Translations under genes and position numbers: made by a program
In this document: positions 25,867-33,926 of the stretch, piece after piece
How the letters are laid out: each line of letters begins with the position of its first letter
Position numbering within the stretch: the first letter of the stretch is position 1
Notes under the pieces: generated by a model
Told to the model about the DNA's origin: nothing
The model's input: only the letters and a program-made list of their open reading frames with translations
The model's database searches: none
Assembly: GCF_000021685.1 (NCBI RefSeq)
Contig: NC_011961.1
Span: forward strand, 558,001 to 622,000
Source: Thermomicrobium roseum DSM 5159
GTDB lineage: Bacteria > Chloroflexota > Chloroflexia > Thermomicrobiales > Thermomicrobiaceae
Direction of reading: 5' to 3'
Length of the DNA: 64,000 nt

Positions 25867-26940
25867 TCACTTCGTATAGCTGTTCAGGTTCTCCTTCGTC
25901 ACCACCGTCACACCAGTGTCGATGTTCTTGAACGGTGGCTTCGCCTTGCCAGTCAGGATGTCGTAGGCCCACTGGACCGTCAGCACACCCATCTGAACCG
26001 GCCGCTGGACCATCGTCGCCGCGATGATTCCTTCCTGGATCGCGCGCTTCGTTTCCTCCAGGTCATCGAACGCCACGATGACCAGCTTGCCGATCCGATC
26101 TTGGAACTCGGGTGACTTGAGGACCTGCGCGAGCGTTGGTCCACCGGTCGCGCTGACACAAGCGATCCCGTTGAGATCCGGATGCGCTCGCAACATCGCC
26201 TCGCTGACCGACAGTCCCTTCTGCAAGTCATCGTCTGTCGCCTGAACGTCGACGACCTGGATATTCGGTCCGACTCCTTCCTTGAACCCTTCGATGCGCT
26301 GGTTCAGATTGAGCGCGCCGAGCCCACCAGTGATGATGCCGACCTTTCCCCGGCCGTTCAGTAACTTGGCCATGGTTTCGCCCATCGTCTTCCCAGCAGC
26401 CTTGTTGTCAGTGCCGATGTACATCACGCGCTGGCTGTTTGGAGAATCGGCATCGAAGGTCATCATGAGGATGCCCTGCTTCATCCCCTCGGCGATCACC
26501 GGCTCGACCGACTTTGGCTCGTTGGGCGAGATCGAGATGGCATGCACCTTCTTGCGGATGAGATCTTCGATGATCTTCACTTGCAGAGCTGGGTCAGCTT
26601 GCTGCGGAGCGACATACTCGAACGTCACGCCGAGTTCCTTCGCTTTCTGCTCGCCTCCCTTGCGGCAGTCTTCGAAGAAGGGGTGAACGAGTTTGGGCAC
26701 CATTGCGATCGTGATCTTCGTCCCCGGTGCCACGGTCGGCACCGGTCCAGCCGCAGCCGCCGCGGTCGGTGTTGCGGCTGCTGCCGGAGTCGCGGCGGCA
26801 GCCGTCGGGGAAGCAGCCGCCGCGGCAGTTGGCGATGGAGCTGGTGCGCGCGTCGGTGTTGCTGCTGGGGCCGGAGTCGGCGTCGCCTGTGCACCGCCAC
26901 ATGCATTCAGCAGGGACAGCGCTGCACCACCGACCAACAC
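25867..26940 (-). CDS. Periplasmic sugar-binding lipoprotein (RbsB-like), start uncertain
   Basis: A 357-residue solute-binding protein of the CUT2 class. Lipobox LLNAC is followed by an Ala/Thr/Pro-rich linker of about 55 residues and a type I binding fold (KITIAMVPKLVHPFF, GTDNKAAGKTMGE, IITGG, IVAFDD). The first canonical start is GTG at 26940, but it falls inside the hydrophobic part of the signal peptide. The same frame upstream reads a normal basic n-region (KTVTRRHLLRS). A strong AAGGAGGAG lies about 60 bp further up with no ATG/GTG/TTG at the right distance. Either a non-canonical start is used or the sequence has an error there. Confidence 0.88.
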   Translation of the reverse strand: MLVGGAALSLLNACGGAQATPTPAPAATPTRAPAPSPTAAAAASPTAAAATPAAAATPTAAAAAGPVPTVAPGTKITIAMVPKLVHPFFEDCRKGGEQKAKELGVTFEYVAPQQADPALQVKIIEDLIRKKVHAISISPNEPKSVEPVIAEGMKQGILMMTFDADSPNSQRVMYIGTDNKAAGKTMGETMAKLLNGRGKVGIITGGLGALNLNQRIEGFKEGVGPNIQVVDVQATDDDLQKGLSVSEAMLRAHPDLNGIACVSATGGPTLAQVLKSPEFQDRIGKLVIVAFDDLEETKRAIQEGIIAATMVQRPVQMGVLTVQWAYDILTGKAKPPFKNIDTGVTVVTKENLNSYTK

Positions 26941-27100
26941 GGAACGGAGCAGGTGTCGCCGCGTAACCGTTTTGCGCAGTCGCTGATCGTCCTTGACGAC
27001 TCTCCTCCTTCACTCATGCCGTCCTGTGTCTTGATCGCCCGATCACCCGATGGAACGACAATATAACGTGTCCGCGCATGCACCTCCCTCCGGTGATCCG

Positions 27101-27937
27101 TTACCCGTCCGCCACAGCAGGCAAATGCCAGGGCGGGAGTTCCGGCTCCTCGGTGTCGCGCGCCAGCTGGCGAGCACCCAGGCGCAGCGAGACGTCTCGT
27201 GCTCCTCGGCGCACCAGTCGCGATAACTCGAGGAACCGCTCCGGCGTATCCCGCACGACCGGAAACGAGATGCTCATCGCTGCGACCATCCGCCCACGGT
27301 GGTCGTAGATCGGTGCCGCTACGCAACGAACATCGGGATTGGACTCGCAGTTGTCCCAGGCGAGCCCACGGGCACGTGTTCGCTCGAGTTCGCTCCGCAG
27401 CTCAGCGAGCGTGCGGATACTGTTCCGCGTCATCGTCGGCAGCAGGTCCACACCGGCGAACCGTTCTTCCAGTTCCTCATCGGTCAAGCTGGACAGCAAC
27501 ATCTTCCCCACTGCGGTGCAATGAGCTGGCAATCGTCGACCGATCGCCGACACCAGCCGCAAGGCGTTCGTGCTGTCCACCTTGGCGATGTAGAAGACGT
27601 CTCGCCCCTCCAGCACCGCGATGTGCACCGTCTCGTCGCATCGGGCCGCGATCTCCCGCGCCACCTGCTGGCCTTCGCGCGCCAGATCGAGACCGGAGGC
27701 ATAGGCGTTCCCCAACTCGAAGACACGAGCATCCAGCGCGAACCGGTGCGGATTTCCCTCGATCGGCCGAAGATACCGGCGCGCGACCAGCGTCGCCACG
27801 AGCTCGTGCGCCGTGCTGCGGGGCAGACCCAGAGCGCGCGCGATTTCCGGCACCGACAGCGACTCTGGCTGCGGGGTGCGCAGAAAGAGCTCGAGGATAT
27901 CCAGGGCTCGCTCGACTGCCGGTACGCGACGTGCCAT
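27101..27937 (-). CDS. IclR family transcriptional regulator
   Basis: A 278-residue regulator with an N-terminal winged helix-turn-helix (about 5-65, LSVPEIARALGLPRSTAHELVATL) and a C-terminal effector-binding domain (GNAYASGLDLA, YIAKVDSTNALRLVSAIGRRLPAHCTAVGKMLL). IclR proteins respond to small metabolites and usually control the adjacent catabolic operon, here the sugar-acid operon downstream. A near-perfect palindrome lies just before its ribosome site, suggesting autoregulation. Confidence 0.92.
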   Translation of the reverse strand: MARRVPAVERALDILELFLRTPQPESLSVPEIARALGLPRSTAHELVATLVARRYLRPIEGNPHRFALDARVFELGNAYASGLDLAREGQQVAREIAARCDETVHIAVLEGRDVFYIAKVDSTNALRLVSAIGRRLPAHCTAVGKMLLSSLTDEELEERFAGVDLLPTMTRNSIRTLAELRSELERTRARGLAWDNCESNPDVRCVAAPIYDHRGRMVAAMSISFPVVRDTPERFLELSRLVRRGARDVSLRLGARQLARDTEEPELPPWHLPAVADG

Positions 27938-27945
27938 CGTTCTCT

Positions 27946-27961
27946 GTCCGATATATCAGAC
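27946..27961. promoter_or_regulatory. Candidate IclR-family operator
   Basis: GTCCGATATATCAGAC is a palindrome with one mismatched pair of its eight. It begins 9 bp upstream of the regulator's ATG, so bound protein would block initiation. Confidence 0.5.
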
Positions 27962-28261
27962 ATTATCCGATCTGTCGACTCTCATCTGGTCACAGTCTAG
28001 TCCTCGCGTGTCCAGCTGTCAATCCCCCTGTGAGCGGATCGAAGACGATGCACGATCGCCGCGAGACCACGCGCTGACCTGCCAGGCTGGACAGACATCA
28101 GCGTCGGTCGGCCCACAGAACACAGCGAAGGACTCGCCGCACGCAGGCAGCCCGTCGACGAGCCGCGCAGCGGTCGATCACTGCTTGCGCCACGCGAGCC
28201 GGCGTCCGACCCCGTGCGATCTGGCGGGCAACCATCCGTCACCGCCCCGACCAACCCCTGC

Positions 28262-28290
28262 TGGACACGGACGATCGGGCTGAATATACT
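28262..28290 (+). promoter_or_regulatory. Sigma-70 promoter of the APQTG surface protein gene
   Basis: TGGACA at 28262-28267, 17 bp, TATACT at 28285-28290. A nested palindrome (CCGTAC at 28296-28301 pairing with GTACGG at 28315-28320 around TGTCCGGACA) follows in the leader. The rest of 27962-28261 shows no gene. Confidence 0.65.
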
Positions 28291-28343
28291 CGCGTCCGTA
28301 CGCATGTCCGGACAGTACGGTCCGGAAGGAGGGAGCCAGTTCG

Positions 28344-28976
28344 ATGATGCAGGTCCGCTGGATCGGAGTGCTCTTGCTCGTCGCGCTCGCCCTGTCGTGG
28401 GCAGCAGCCCCGGTCGCTGGGGACGCCGGTATCACCGAACACCGCCCAGCAACGCGCCCTCTCGACCCGTCCGCGACCGCCGTTCCCAGCCTGATCACTG
28501 ACCGATCGAGCTCGTTGACTACCCCGTCAGTCGCCGGATCGACCCAGCCCACTGCGGAGCCACCGACCGGGGCGGACCAGACAGCGGGAAAGGTGGATCC
28601 CCCAAATCCGGTCGGGACGTCCGGAGGTGATGACGCAACGACTCGAGTTCTCCCTGACCGATCCCCGGTCATCACCGAGCCAACTCCTGGTGAGACGATC
28701 TCGTCCCCGGACGGTAACCCTCCACAGGACGCCGACGACTCGGCCGCACCCGCCGGTTCACCGGTAACGACAGCTACCCAACCGACCGGCTCCCGTTTCG
28801 TGACTTCCCCCTCGTCAGGAAAGTCCCCCGACACGAGCGAGCGCGCGCAAGTCGCACCCCAGACCGGAAGCGGGTTCACGCCTGCGGTTCTGGCCCTCCT
28901 GACCACCAGCCTGCTCGGCTCGTTCTGCCTCCTGCTCGGTCTCGCGCTGAGTACGCTAGCTCGGCGACACCACTGA
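28344..28976 (+). CDS. Secreted low-complexity surface protein with LPXTG-like C-terminus (APQTG)
   Basis: A 210-residue protein. A signal peptide (residues 1-26, cleavage near VAG-DA) is followed by about 140 residues of Thr/Pro/Ser/Gly/Asp-rich, probably disordered sequence. The C-terminus has the layout of a sortase signal: APQTG at 171-175, a hydrophobic helix and RRHH. The ATG has AAGGAGGG upstream. No enzymatic domain is seen. It may act as a stalk or wall-associated spacer. The first residue of the motif differs from LPXTG, so simple membrane anchoring is the alternative. Confidence 0.75.
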   Translation: MMQVRWIGVLLLVALALSWAAAPVAGDAGITEHRPATRPLDPSATAVPSLITDRSSSLTTPSVAGSTQPTAEPPTGADQTAGKVDPPNPVGTSGGDDATTRVLPDRSPVITEPTPGETISSPDGNPPQDADDSAAPAGSPVTTATQPTGSRFVTSPSSGKSPDTSERAQVAPQTGSGFTPAVLALLTTSLLGSFCLLLGLALSTLARRHH

Positions 28977-28988
28977 GCAGGCCCACGA

Positions 28989-30284
28989 TCACTGGAGCAG
29001 TGGCAAGAGCAGTCGCGGCCAGTGTCGGGCCACCGCCTCCCGCAAGCGTGCTGTCGTGACCACCCGGATCAGTCGACGATGCTCCTCGAAGCGCGCGAAG
29101 TCAGCGTCAGTCAGTCCCACCACATCCTGCCAGGGCATCAAGGGCTGAAAGCCGAGCGGTGGACGCTCGAAGAGCACCCAGACATCGGTGCTCCATTTCT
29201 CCGGTTTGGGGATCGCCAACAGCACTTCCCAATCCGCCACCGGTTCGCCGAGCAAATCGCTGAGACGTTGCGCCAGAACTCCTTCCAGCTCGCGACGGGC
29301 CGCCGGTCGACCGTACAGACTGCTGAGATACCGATAGAGATCAGGCGCACGCGCACTGACCTCGAGCGCACGCTTGTGGAGAACGCGATCCCGCAACCGG
29401 AGCACGAGTTGCCTCGTACTCTCCGGCATGCCGGGCTCGCTCAAGCGAGCCAGCAGCGAGGCATCGTCATGACGCGGCAGTTCCTCGGCAGTTATCGCCC
29501 CAACGAGGAGTGCGTCCTGCACGGCGCGCTGCAACATTGCCATCGCCGCTCGATTGGCATGGTGCCAGTACACGTTGTCGAACATCTCCTGCCGCGCGTT
29601 GATGAGCGAATGCAGCGGGCTCACTCCCTTGGCGGTCACCACGACCCGCGGCACACCGTGCACGTCGGCGACTCGCAGCGCATCGAGCAGGCGCGGCGTG
29701 TCGACGCCGCCATAGGGAACATTACAGTGGCGAGCATCGCGGGGGAGGTAATCGAGCTTGTCCACGTCCAGCGCACCACTCAAGAGCCCCCGGACGAGGC
29801 GATACGCCGCCGCGAGTGCTCCGCGTGGCGCGATGAGATCAGCGACCCGTCGAGGCTCGACTGCCCACTCCCGCTCCAAAACCTCCGCCAGCTCGCTCCG
29901 CTCGATCAACTGGCGGCCCACCTCCTCGTGCGGCAGCACTGGTCGCCCTAGCTCCTCGATCGCGTGGCTGAACGGGTAGTGCCCCACGTCGTGCAGCAGT
30001 GCGGCTGCCAAGGCAGTCCGTCGCGTCTCGTCGTCGATCCAACCAGCATCGTGCCGCCGTAAGGTCGCCAAAGCCTGGCGCATCAGGTGCAGCACACCGA
30101 GCGAATGCTCGTAGCGGGTGTGCTTCGCCCCTGGCCAAATCTTGCTGACGAAGCCGAGCTGCTGAATGCGGTCCAGTCGCTGGAAGGTCGGCGTGCTGAT
30201 CAGCGCCACTTCGGCTCGAGTCAACGGAATGCGATCGTAGAGACTATCGCGTACGACGGTCACGTACCGTTCGTTGCACGTCAT
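28989..30284 (-). CDS. HD-domain phosphohydrolase (dGTPase/SAMHD1-like)
   Basis: A 431-residue HD hydrolase. Metal ligands appear in HTRYEHSLGVLHLM (His about 55-59), LLHDVGHYPFSH (the HD pair about 97-98) and DKLDYLPRDARH (distal Asp about 178). The whole-length pattern matches the YdhJ/SAMHD1-type branch, whose members hydrolyse dNTPs or related nucleotides; the precise substrate is unknown. The ATG is preceded by GAGGAGCGG. It is convergent with the APQTG protein gene, 12 bp apart, and divergent from proline dehydrogenase. Confidence 0.87.
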   Translation of the reverse strand: MTCNERYVTVVRDSLYDRIPLTRAEVALISTPTFQRLDRIQQLGFVSKIWPGAKHTRYEHSLGVLHLMRQALATLRRHDAGWIDDETRRTALAAALLHDVGHYPFSHAIEELGRPVLPHEEVGRQLIERSELAEVLEREWAVEPRRVADLIAPRGALAAAYRLVRGLLSGALDVDKLDYLPRDARHCNVPYGGVDTPRLLDALRVADVHGVPRVVVTAKGVSPLHSLINARQEMFDNVYWHHANRAAMAMLQRAVQDALLVGAITAEELPRHDDASLLARLSEPGMPESTRQLVLRLRDRVLHKRALEVSARAPDLYRYLSSLYGRPAARRELEGVLAQRLSDLLGEPVADWEVLLAIPKPEKWSTDVWVLFERPPLGFQPLMPWQDVVGLTDADFARFEEHRRLIRVVTTARLREAVARHWPRLLLPLLQ

Positions 30285-30358
30285 CGGCCGCTCCTCGTCT
30301 CGCCGACGATGCTACACTGCCCTGCGGTCGGATGCGGGCGAACGGGTGGAGGATCCCG

Positions 30359-31279
30359 ATGCCGTGGTTCCGGTCACTGGTTCTGGCCATCGCTCGCCAG
30401 CCGTGGGTGGAACGCCTCGTACGCGAGTCCTCGCTGACCCTTCCAGTCGTGACGCGCTTCGTCGCGGGAGAGAGCATGGCCGAAGCACTGGCGGTCGCCC
30501 GCGCGCTGGCTGACCGCGGCTTCGCGACCACGCTCGATCTTCTCGGGGAGGAAGTCGCCACTCCCGGCGAAGCTGCGGCCGCCACTCAGGCCTACGCGGA
30601 ACTTCTGAATGCGCTCTCCGATCGAGGGCTGGACTCCACCATCTCGGTCAAACCGACACACCTCGGCCTGCGCCTCGACCCTACCCTCGCTCGACTCAAC
30701 CTCGAGCGGCTCGCCCGCCTGGCCCAGCGTCTCGGGCGCCGGGTCGAAGTCGACATGGAAGACTCCTCGACCACCCGCGCGACGTTGGATCTCTTCGCGG
30801 CCTTACACACCACCTACGGCGACCATCTCCAGATCGCCCTCCAGGCCTACCTCTACCGAACGGAAGGCGACATCGACACAGCAGTCGCGCGCGGCTGGCG
30901 GGTTCGCCTCGTCAAGGGCGCCTACGCTGAGCCCGCGACCGTCGCCTATCCGACGAAGGCTGCCGTCGATGCTGCCTACCGGCGTCACCTGGAGACGCTG
31001 CTCGAGTACGGTCGCTTCGTGGCCGTGGCCACGCACGACGAGGCGATTCTCCGCGTGGCCCGTGGTTTTGCCCGTCGCATCGGCGTTGGGCCCGAAAAGT
31101 ACGAATTCCAGATGCTCTACGGTGTCCGACGCGACCTCCAGGAGCAACTCCGTCGGGCTGGCGAACCGGTCCGCGTCTACGTTCCCTTCGGCCGCCAGTG
31201 GTATCCCTACTTCACCCGCCGCCTCGCCGAGCGCCCTGCCAACCTCGTGTTTCTGCTGGGTCAGCTCGTCAAGAGGTGA
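30359..31279 (+). CDS. Proline dehydrogenase (monofunctional)
   Basis: A 306-residue FAD enzyme that oxidises proline to pyrroline-5-carboxylate and feeds electrons to the quinone pool. It forms an (alpha/beta)8 barrel. Signatures include VKPTHLGL about residue 95, VEVDMEDSS about 130, LQAYLYRTEGD about 165, RLVKGAYAEP about 187 and the C-terminal YPYFTRRLAERP, which binds the substrate carboxylate in Thermus-type PRODH. The ATG at 30359 follows GGAGG; an upstream in-frame start at 30332 lacks a ribosome site. No pyrroline-5-carboxylate dehydrogenase gene is adjacent. Confidence 0.93.
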   Translation: MPWFRSLVLAIARQPWVERLVRESSLTLPVVTRFVAGESMAEALAVARALADRGFATTLDLLGEEVATPGEAAAATQAYAELLNALSDRGLDSTISVKPTHLGLRLDPTLARLNLERLARLAQRLGRRVEVDMEDSSTTRATLDLFAALHTTYGDHLQIALQAYLYRTEGDIDTAVARGWRVRLVKGAYAEPATVAYPTKAAVDAAYRRHLETLLEYGRFVAVATHDEAILRVARGFARRIGVGPEKYEFQMLYGVRRDLQEQLRRAGEPVRVYVPFGRQWYPYFTRRLAERPANLVFLLGQLVKR

Positions 31280-31391
31280 CTCGTCTCGACAACGGCGTAG
31301 CAGAGCGAACGGGTGGAGGCTGCGCGGCCGTTTGACTATCCCCCCATCGTACCAGAATCACACGCCACCTTTCCGAGGACTGACCATCCAG

Positions 31392-31420
31392 TTGATCTAG
31401 TACTTTTAGGCAGGTATACT
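31392..31420 (+). promoter_or_regulatory. Sigma-70 promoter of the LPRTG surface protein gene
   Basis: TTGATC at 31392-31397, 17 bp, TATACT at 31415-31420. The start codon lies 66 bp downstream of the -10. Confidence 0.7.
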
Positions 31421-31485
31421 GGATCCGTGCAGCAGGCAGGCATTTTTTCGTTCGTGCTGCTCGAAGCGACCAAGGAGGTGAAGTG

Positions 31486-32925
31486 ATGAGTTCTGTGCGC
31501 CCGGCCCGTGTCGTTCTCTTGCGCCTCGTCGCGCTCGCTACCATCCTGGTTCTCGTGCTCCCTGCACTCGGCGCCGCGGCTGTCAGTGCTGACGAGAGAC
31601 TCGGTCCGAACGAGGTTTCAGTTCACCCTACAAAGACGGTCGTGAACACCGTCGAGGCGTCCCCGATCAGCGTGGGCCTGCCGACGATTTTGCCGACCCG
31701 TCCTAGCGAATGCCCATCCACTGACCAAACCAGTGCTGTTCCGGTGGAGCCGCAGGAAGCCCCTGAACAAGAACACCAGGTCAAGTACCCCCCGACTCTA
31801 CCTGCGATTCAGGCCCCTAAAGGTACAGCTACGTCCCAGGACGAGGCAACAACGACCGCTGGAGACGAGCAGACCGGACTGGGGAAGAGCAGCACCGCAT
31901 TTCCGGATCTGATTAAGGTCGAGGCAGCAAATCCGACGACACAACCTGATGAGCAGCAGCAAGCAACTCCGTCAGCGGCCGACAACGGAAACTGCCCAAC
32001 TACCGACGATACCAGTGATTCCGGTCTTCCTCGCGGCAACACCGGTAACGGCTCCGGCGACGGCAACGGGCATACGACACCGAGTTACACGTGCGGCGGT
32101 AAGGAATACGTACTCGAGCAACCTGGCTGGTATTACTGCCTCGACTTCCGCAAGATCTGGCTGAACGCGGACGATCTCGTCACCTCGCCACCCTCCGGTG
32201 CGTCTGTCAGTCTTGACATCTCGCTGAATGACCAGTTCCTCGGATCGTTCGAGTGCACCGAAACAGGGTGTGAGCCGCTCGTCGTATTCCTGGCCAACTT
32301 CGATCCGGACACAGCCGTCTTCCATATAGAGGAGAACGGGCTACCGCAAGGATGGCAGCTCCACCCGGACTATCAGGACGGCGCAACCTTCCTTGAGTTG
32401 CGGGACCCCCCAGGCCAGGGGCCGGGACCAGCTTGCCTGAATACTAGGTGGCGTAATTATAGTGATCTCTACGTGACTGAGTGCCTCCTCGTCATTGCAA
32501 ATCAGCAGGTTGCCTCCACGGGTGGCACCGGGGAGGACAATTCCGGCGGCGGAGGCCAGGGCGGAAGCGGCCAAGACGGCAGCGGCGGGGGTACCGGTAG
32601 CTCAGGTGGCACGGGTAGCCAAGGCGGGAGCGGCGGCAGCACCGGAGGAGCGTCCACTGCACCAGGCACATCCTCGGTCCCAGCGAGCGAGGCCGCCAGC
32701 CCGCGAAGCGACGCCCAGCCAGCGGGCAGTAGCGAAGCACTCGCTCTCCAGCAGCCGGCGACTGACGTCTCACCAGCCAGCTCGGCAGGGAGCACCATGC
32801 CGCCTCTCCCACAAGTCCTCCCGCGCACCGGTCAGCGCCAAGCACTCACCTCACTCGCTGGCATCGGCCTCGTCCTGCTCGGCTGCGGAGTGATCCTGCT
32901 TCGTCGTCCTGCCCGAGCTCGTTGA
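31486..32925 (+). CDS. LPXTG-type cell surface protein
   Basis: A 479-residue exported protein. A signal peptide occupies residues 1-35 (basic start, long hydrophobic core, cleavage near SA-DE). A Thr/Pro/Gln-rich region follows to about 195. A compact domain of about 150 residues (YTCGGKEYVLEQPGWYYCLDF onward in shortened form) contains eight or so cysteines. A Gly/Ser/Ala-rich stalk leads to LPRTG at 445-449, a hydrophobic helix and RRPARAR. That is a textbook sortase sorting signal. The globular domain is not one I know. AAGGAGG lies 7 nt before the ATG at 31486. Terminated by a 19-bp hairpin. Confidence 0.85.
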   Translation: MSSVRPARVVLLRLVALATILVLVLPALGAAAVSADERLGPNEVSVHPTKTVVNTVEASPISVGLPTILPTRPSECPSTDQTSAVPVEPQEAPEQEHQVKYPPTLPAIQAPKGTATSQDEATTTAGDEQTGLGKSSTAFPDLIKVEAANPTTQPDEQQQATPSAADNGNCPTTDDTSDSGLPRGNTGNGSGDGNGHTTPSYTCGGKEYVLEQPGWYYCLDFRKIWLNADDLVTSPPSGASVSLDISLNDQFLGSFECTETGCEPLVVFLANFDPDTAVFHIEENGLPQGWQLHPDYQDGATFLELRDPPGQGPGPACLNTRWRNYSDLYVTECLLVIANQQVASTGGTGEDNSGGGGQGGSGQDGSGGGTGSSGGTGSQGGSGGSTGGASTAPGTSSVPASEAASPRSDAQPAGSSEALALQQPATDVSPASSAGSTMPPLPQVLPRTGQRQALTSLAGIGLVLLGCGVILLRRPARAR

Positions 32926-32944
32926 CGCTCCGCCAGTCGTTCGC

Positions 32945-32988
32945 GCATGGCATCTCCGTCGGGTCCTTTCCCGACGGAGATGCCATGC
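32945..32988 (+). terminator. Perfect 19-bp hairpin after the LPXTG protein gene
   Basis: The arm 32945-32963 (starting GCATGGCATC) is an exact reverse complement of 32970-32988, with a 6-nt loop TCCTTT. It starts 19 bp after the stop codon. No T-run follows, so it could be a processing or protecting hairpin instead of a classic terminator. Confidence 0.7.
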
Positions 32989-33851
32989 CCTTCCCCGTGG
33001 CCTTATCGGGTGTGCACCGTGGAGCAACCCAAACGACCGTCGACCCAGGCTGGCCCCTTCTGTCTCCCTGATCGATGCACTGCGATCCATCGGAGCTTCC
33101 CGCTGACGCTGCTCCACGACAGAACGGTCATTCTCGTGTCGACCGCTTCAGCGGGGCCCGACGAGATCAGGCATTGCACCATCTGCTGCGAACGGCACCA
33201 TGGATGCCGGCCAGCCAAAGGTGCCCCAACGCATTTCGGCAACAACGGACACGCAAGAGAAACGCCTGGCGATCTGTTCAGTCGCGCGCTCACCCCCTCA
33301 CAGCCGGACCCAATCCGGCCGTCGCGATCCACCCCGAGAAGGGCGCTCGCTACGAACTGGAGCCCCCTCGCTGACTCTCCTGAGCCGTGCGAGAGAGGGT
33401 CACGCAAGCCGGTAGCGAGCGTTCTCGCACCAGGCGCGAGACTCGAGCCGCCATCACCCCCAAAGCCGAATACCGGAGAGAGCGGCCCGCTGCACTAAGG
33501 CTCCGCAGCCCCACAAGTTCGCCGAGCCATAGACTCCGCTCATGCCTCTCCCGGATCTTCCACCGTATCACTGAGTCGAGCCACTCAGGCGCCCAGGAGT
33601 GCGAGTAGTTCGGTCGTCAGGAGCACCGTCCCGGAGAATCGAGCGATGGGTGTACCCAGGCCCACGCCGTTACTGACCAGTCCGTATGCCTGGCATCGTT
33701 CCTGCGACGAGTCGACTCTTCCCGTATGCCGCACGGTCGTCTCGACGAACCCGACGACGAAGGCGCCGACCGCGACCGTGAGAGAAACCAGCAAGACGAG
33801 TACTGCGCGAGCTCGCTCGCCACTGGTCTTCGACGCAAGGCCGTCGCTCCC
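32989..33851. other. Gene-free stretch of about 0.9 kb
   Basis: No well-supported coding frame. A minus-strand frame ending at 33585 reads a plausible hydrophobic helix (about 33720-33805) but has only a TTG start and no ribosome site. No repeats or RNA gene recognised. Confidence 0.5.
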
Positions 33852-33879
33852 TTTACCCAGGACGACGAACCCGTATACT
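33852..33879 (+). promoter_or_regulatory. Sigma-70-like promoter before the proline-rich membrane protein
   Basis: TTTACC at 33852-33857, 16 bp, TATACT at 33874-33879. The downstream start codon is at 33927. Confidence 0.55.
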
Positions 33880-33926
33880 CTGCTCGGTAGGTGGATGGAC
33901 TGACGCGTAGCTGACGAGTCGCACCA

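Noticed and set aside
32541..32660. Gly/Ser-coding repeats (GGC/AGC-rich) as a possible DNA repeat array
   Set aside because: They encode the Gly/Ser-rich stalk of the LPRTG protein and are irregular at the DNA level; no CRISPR-like spacing.
33585..33794. Minus-strand 69-codon frame with a hydrophobic segment
   Set aside because: TTG start, no ribosome site, and the reading frame can be extended with no clear beginning; too weak to call, though a small membrane protein is not excluded.
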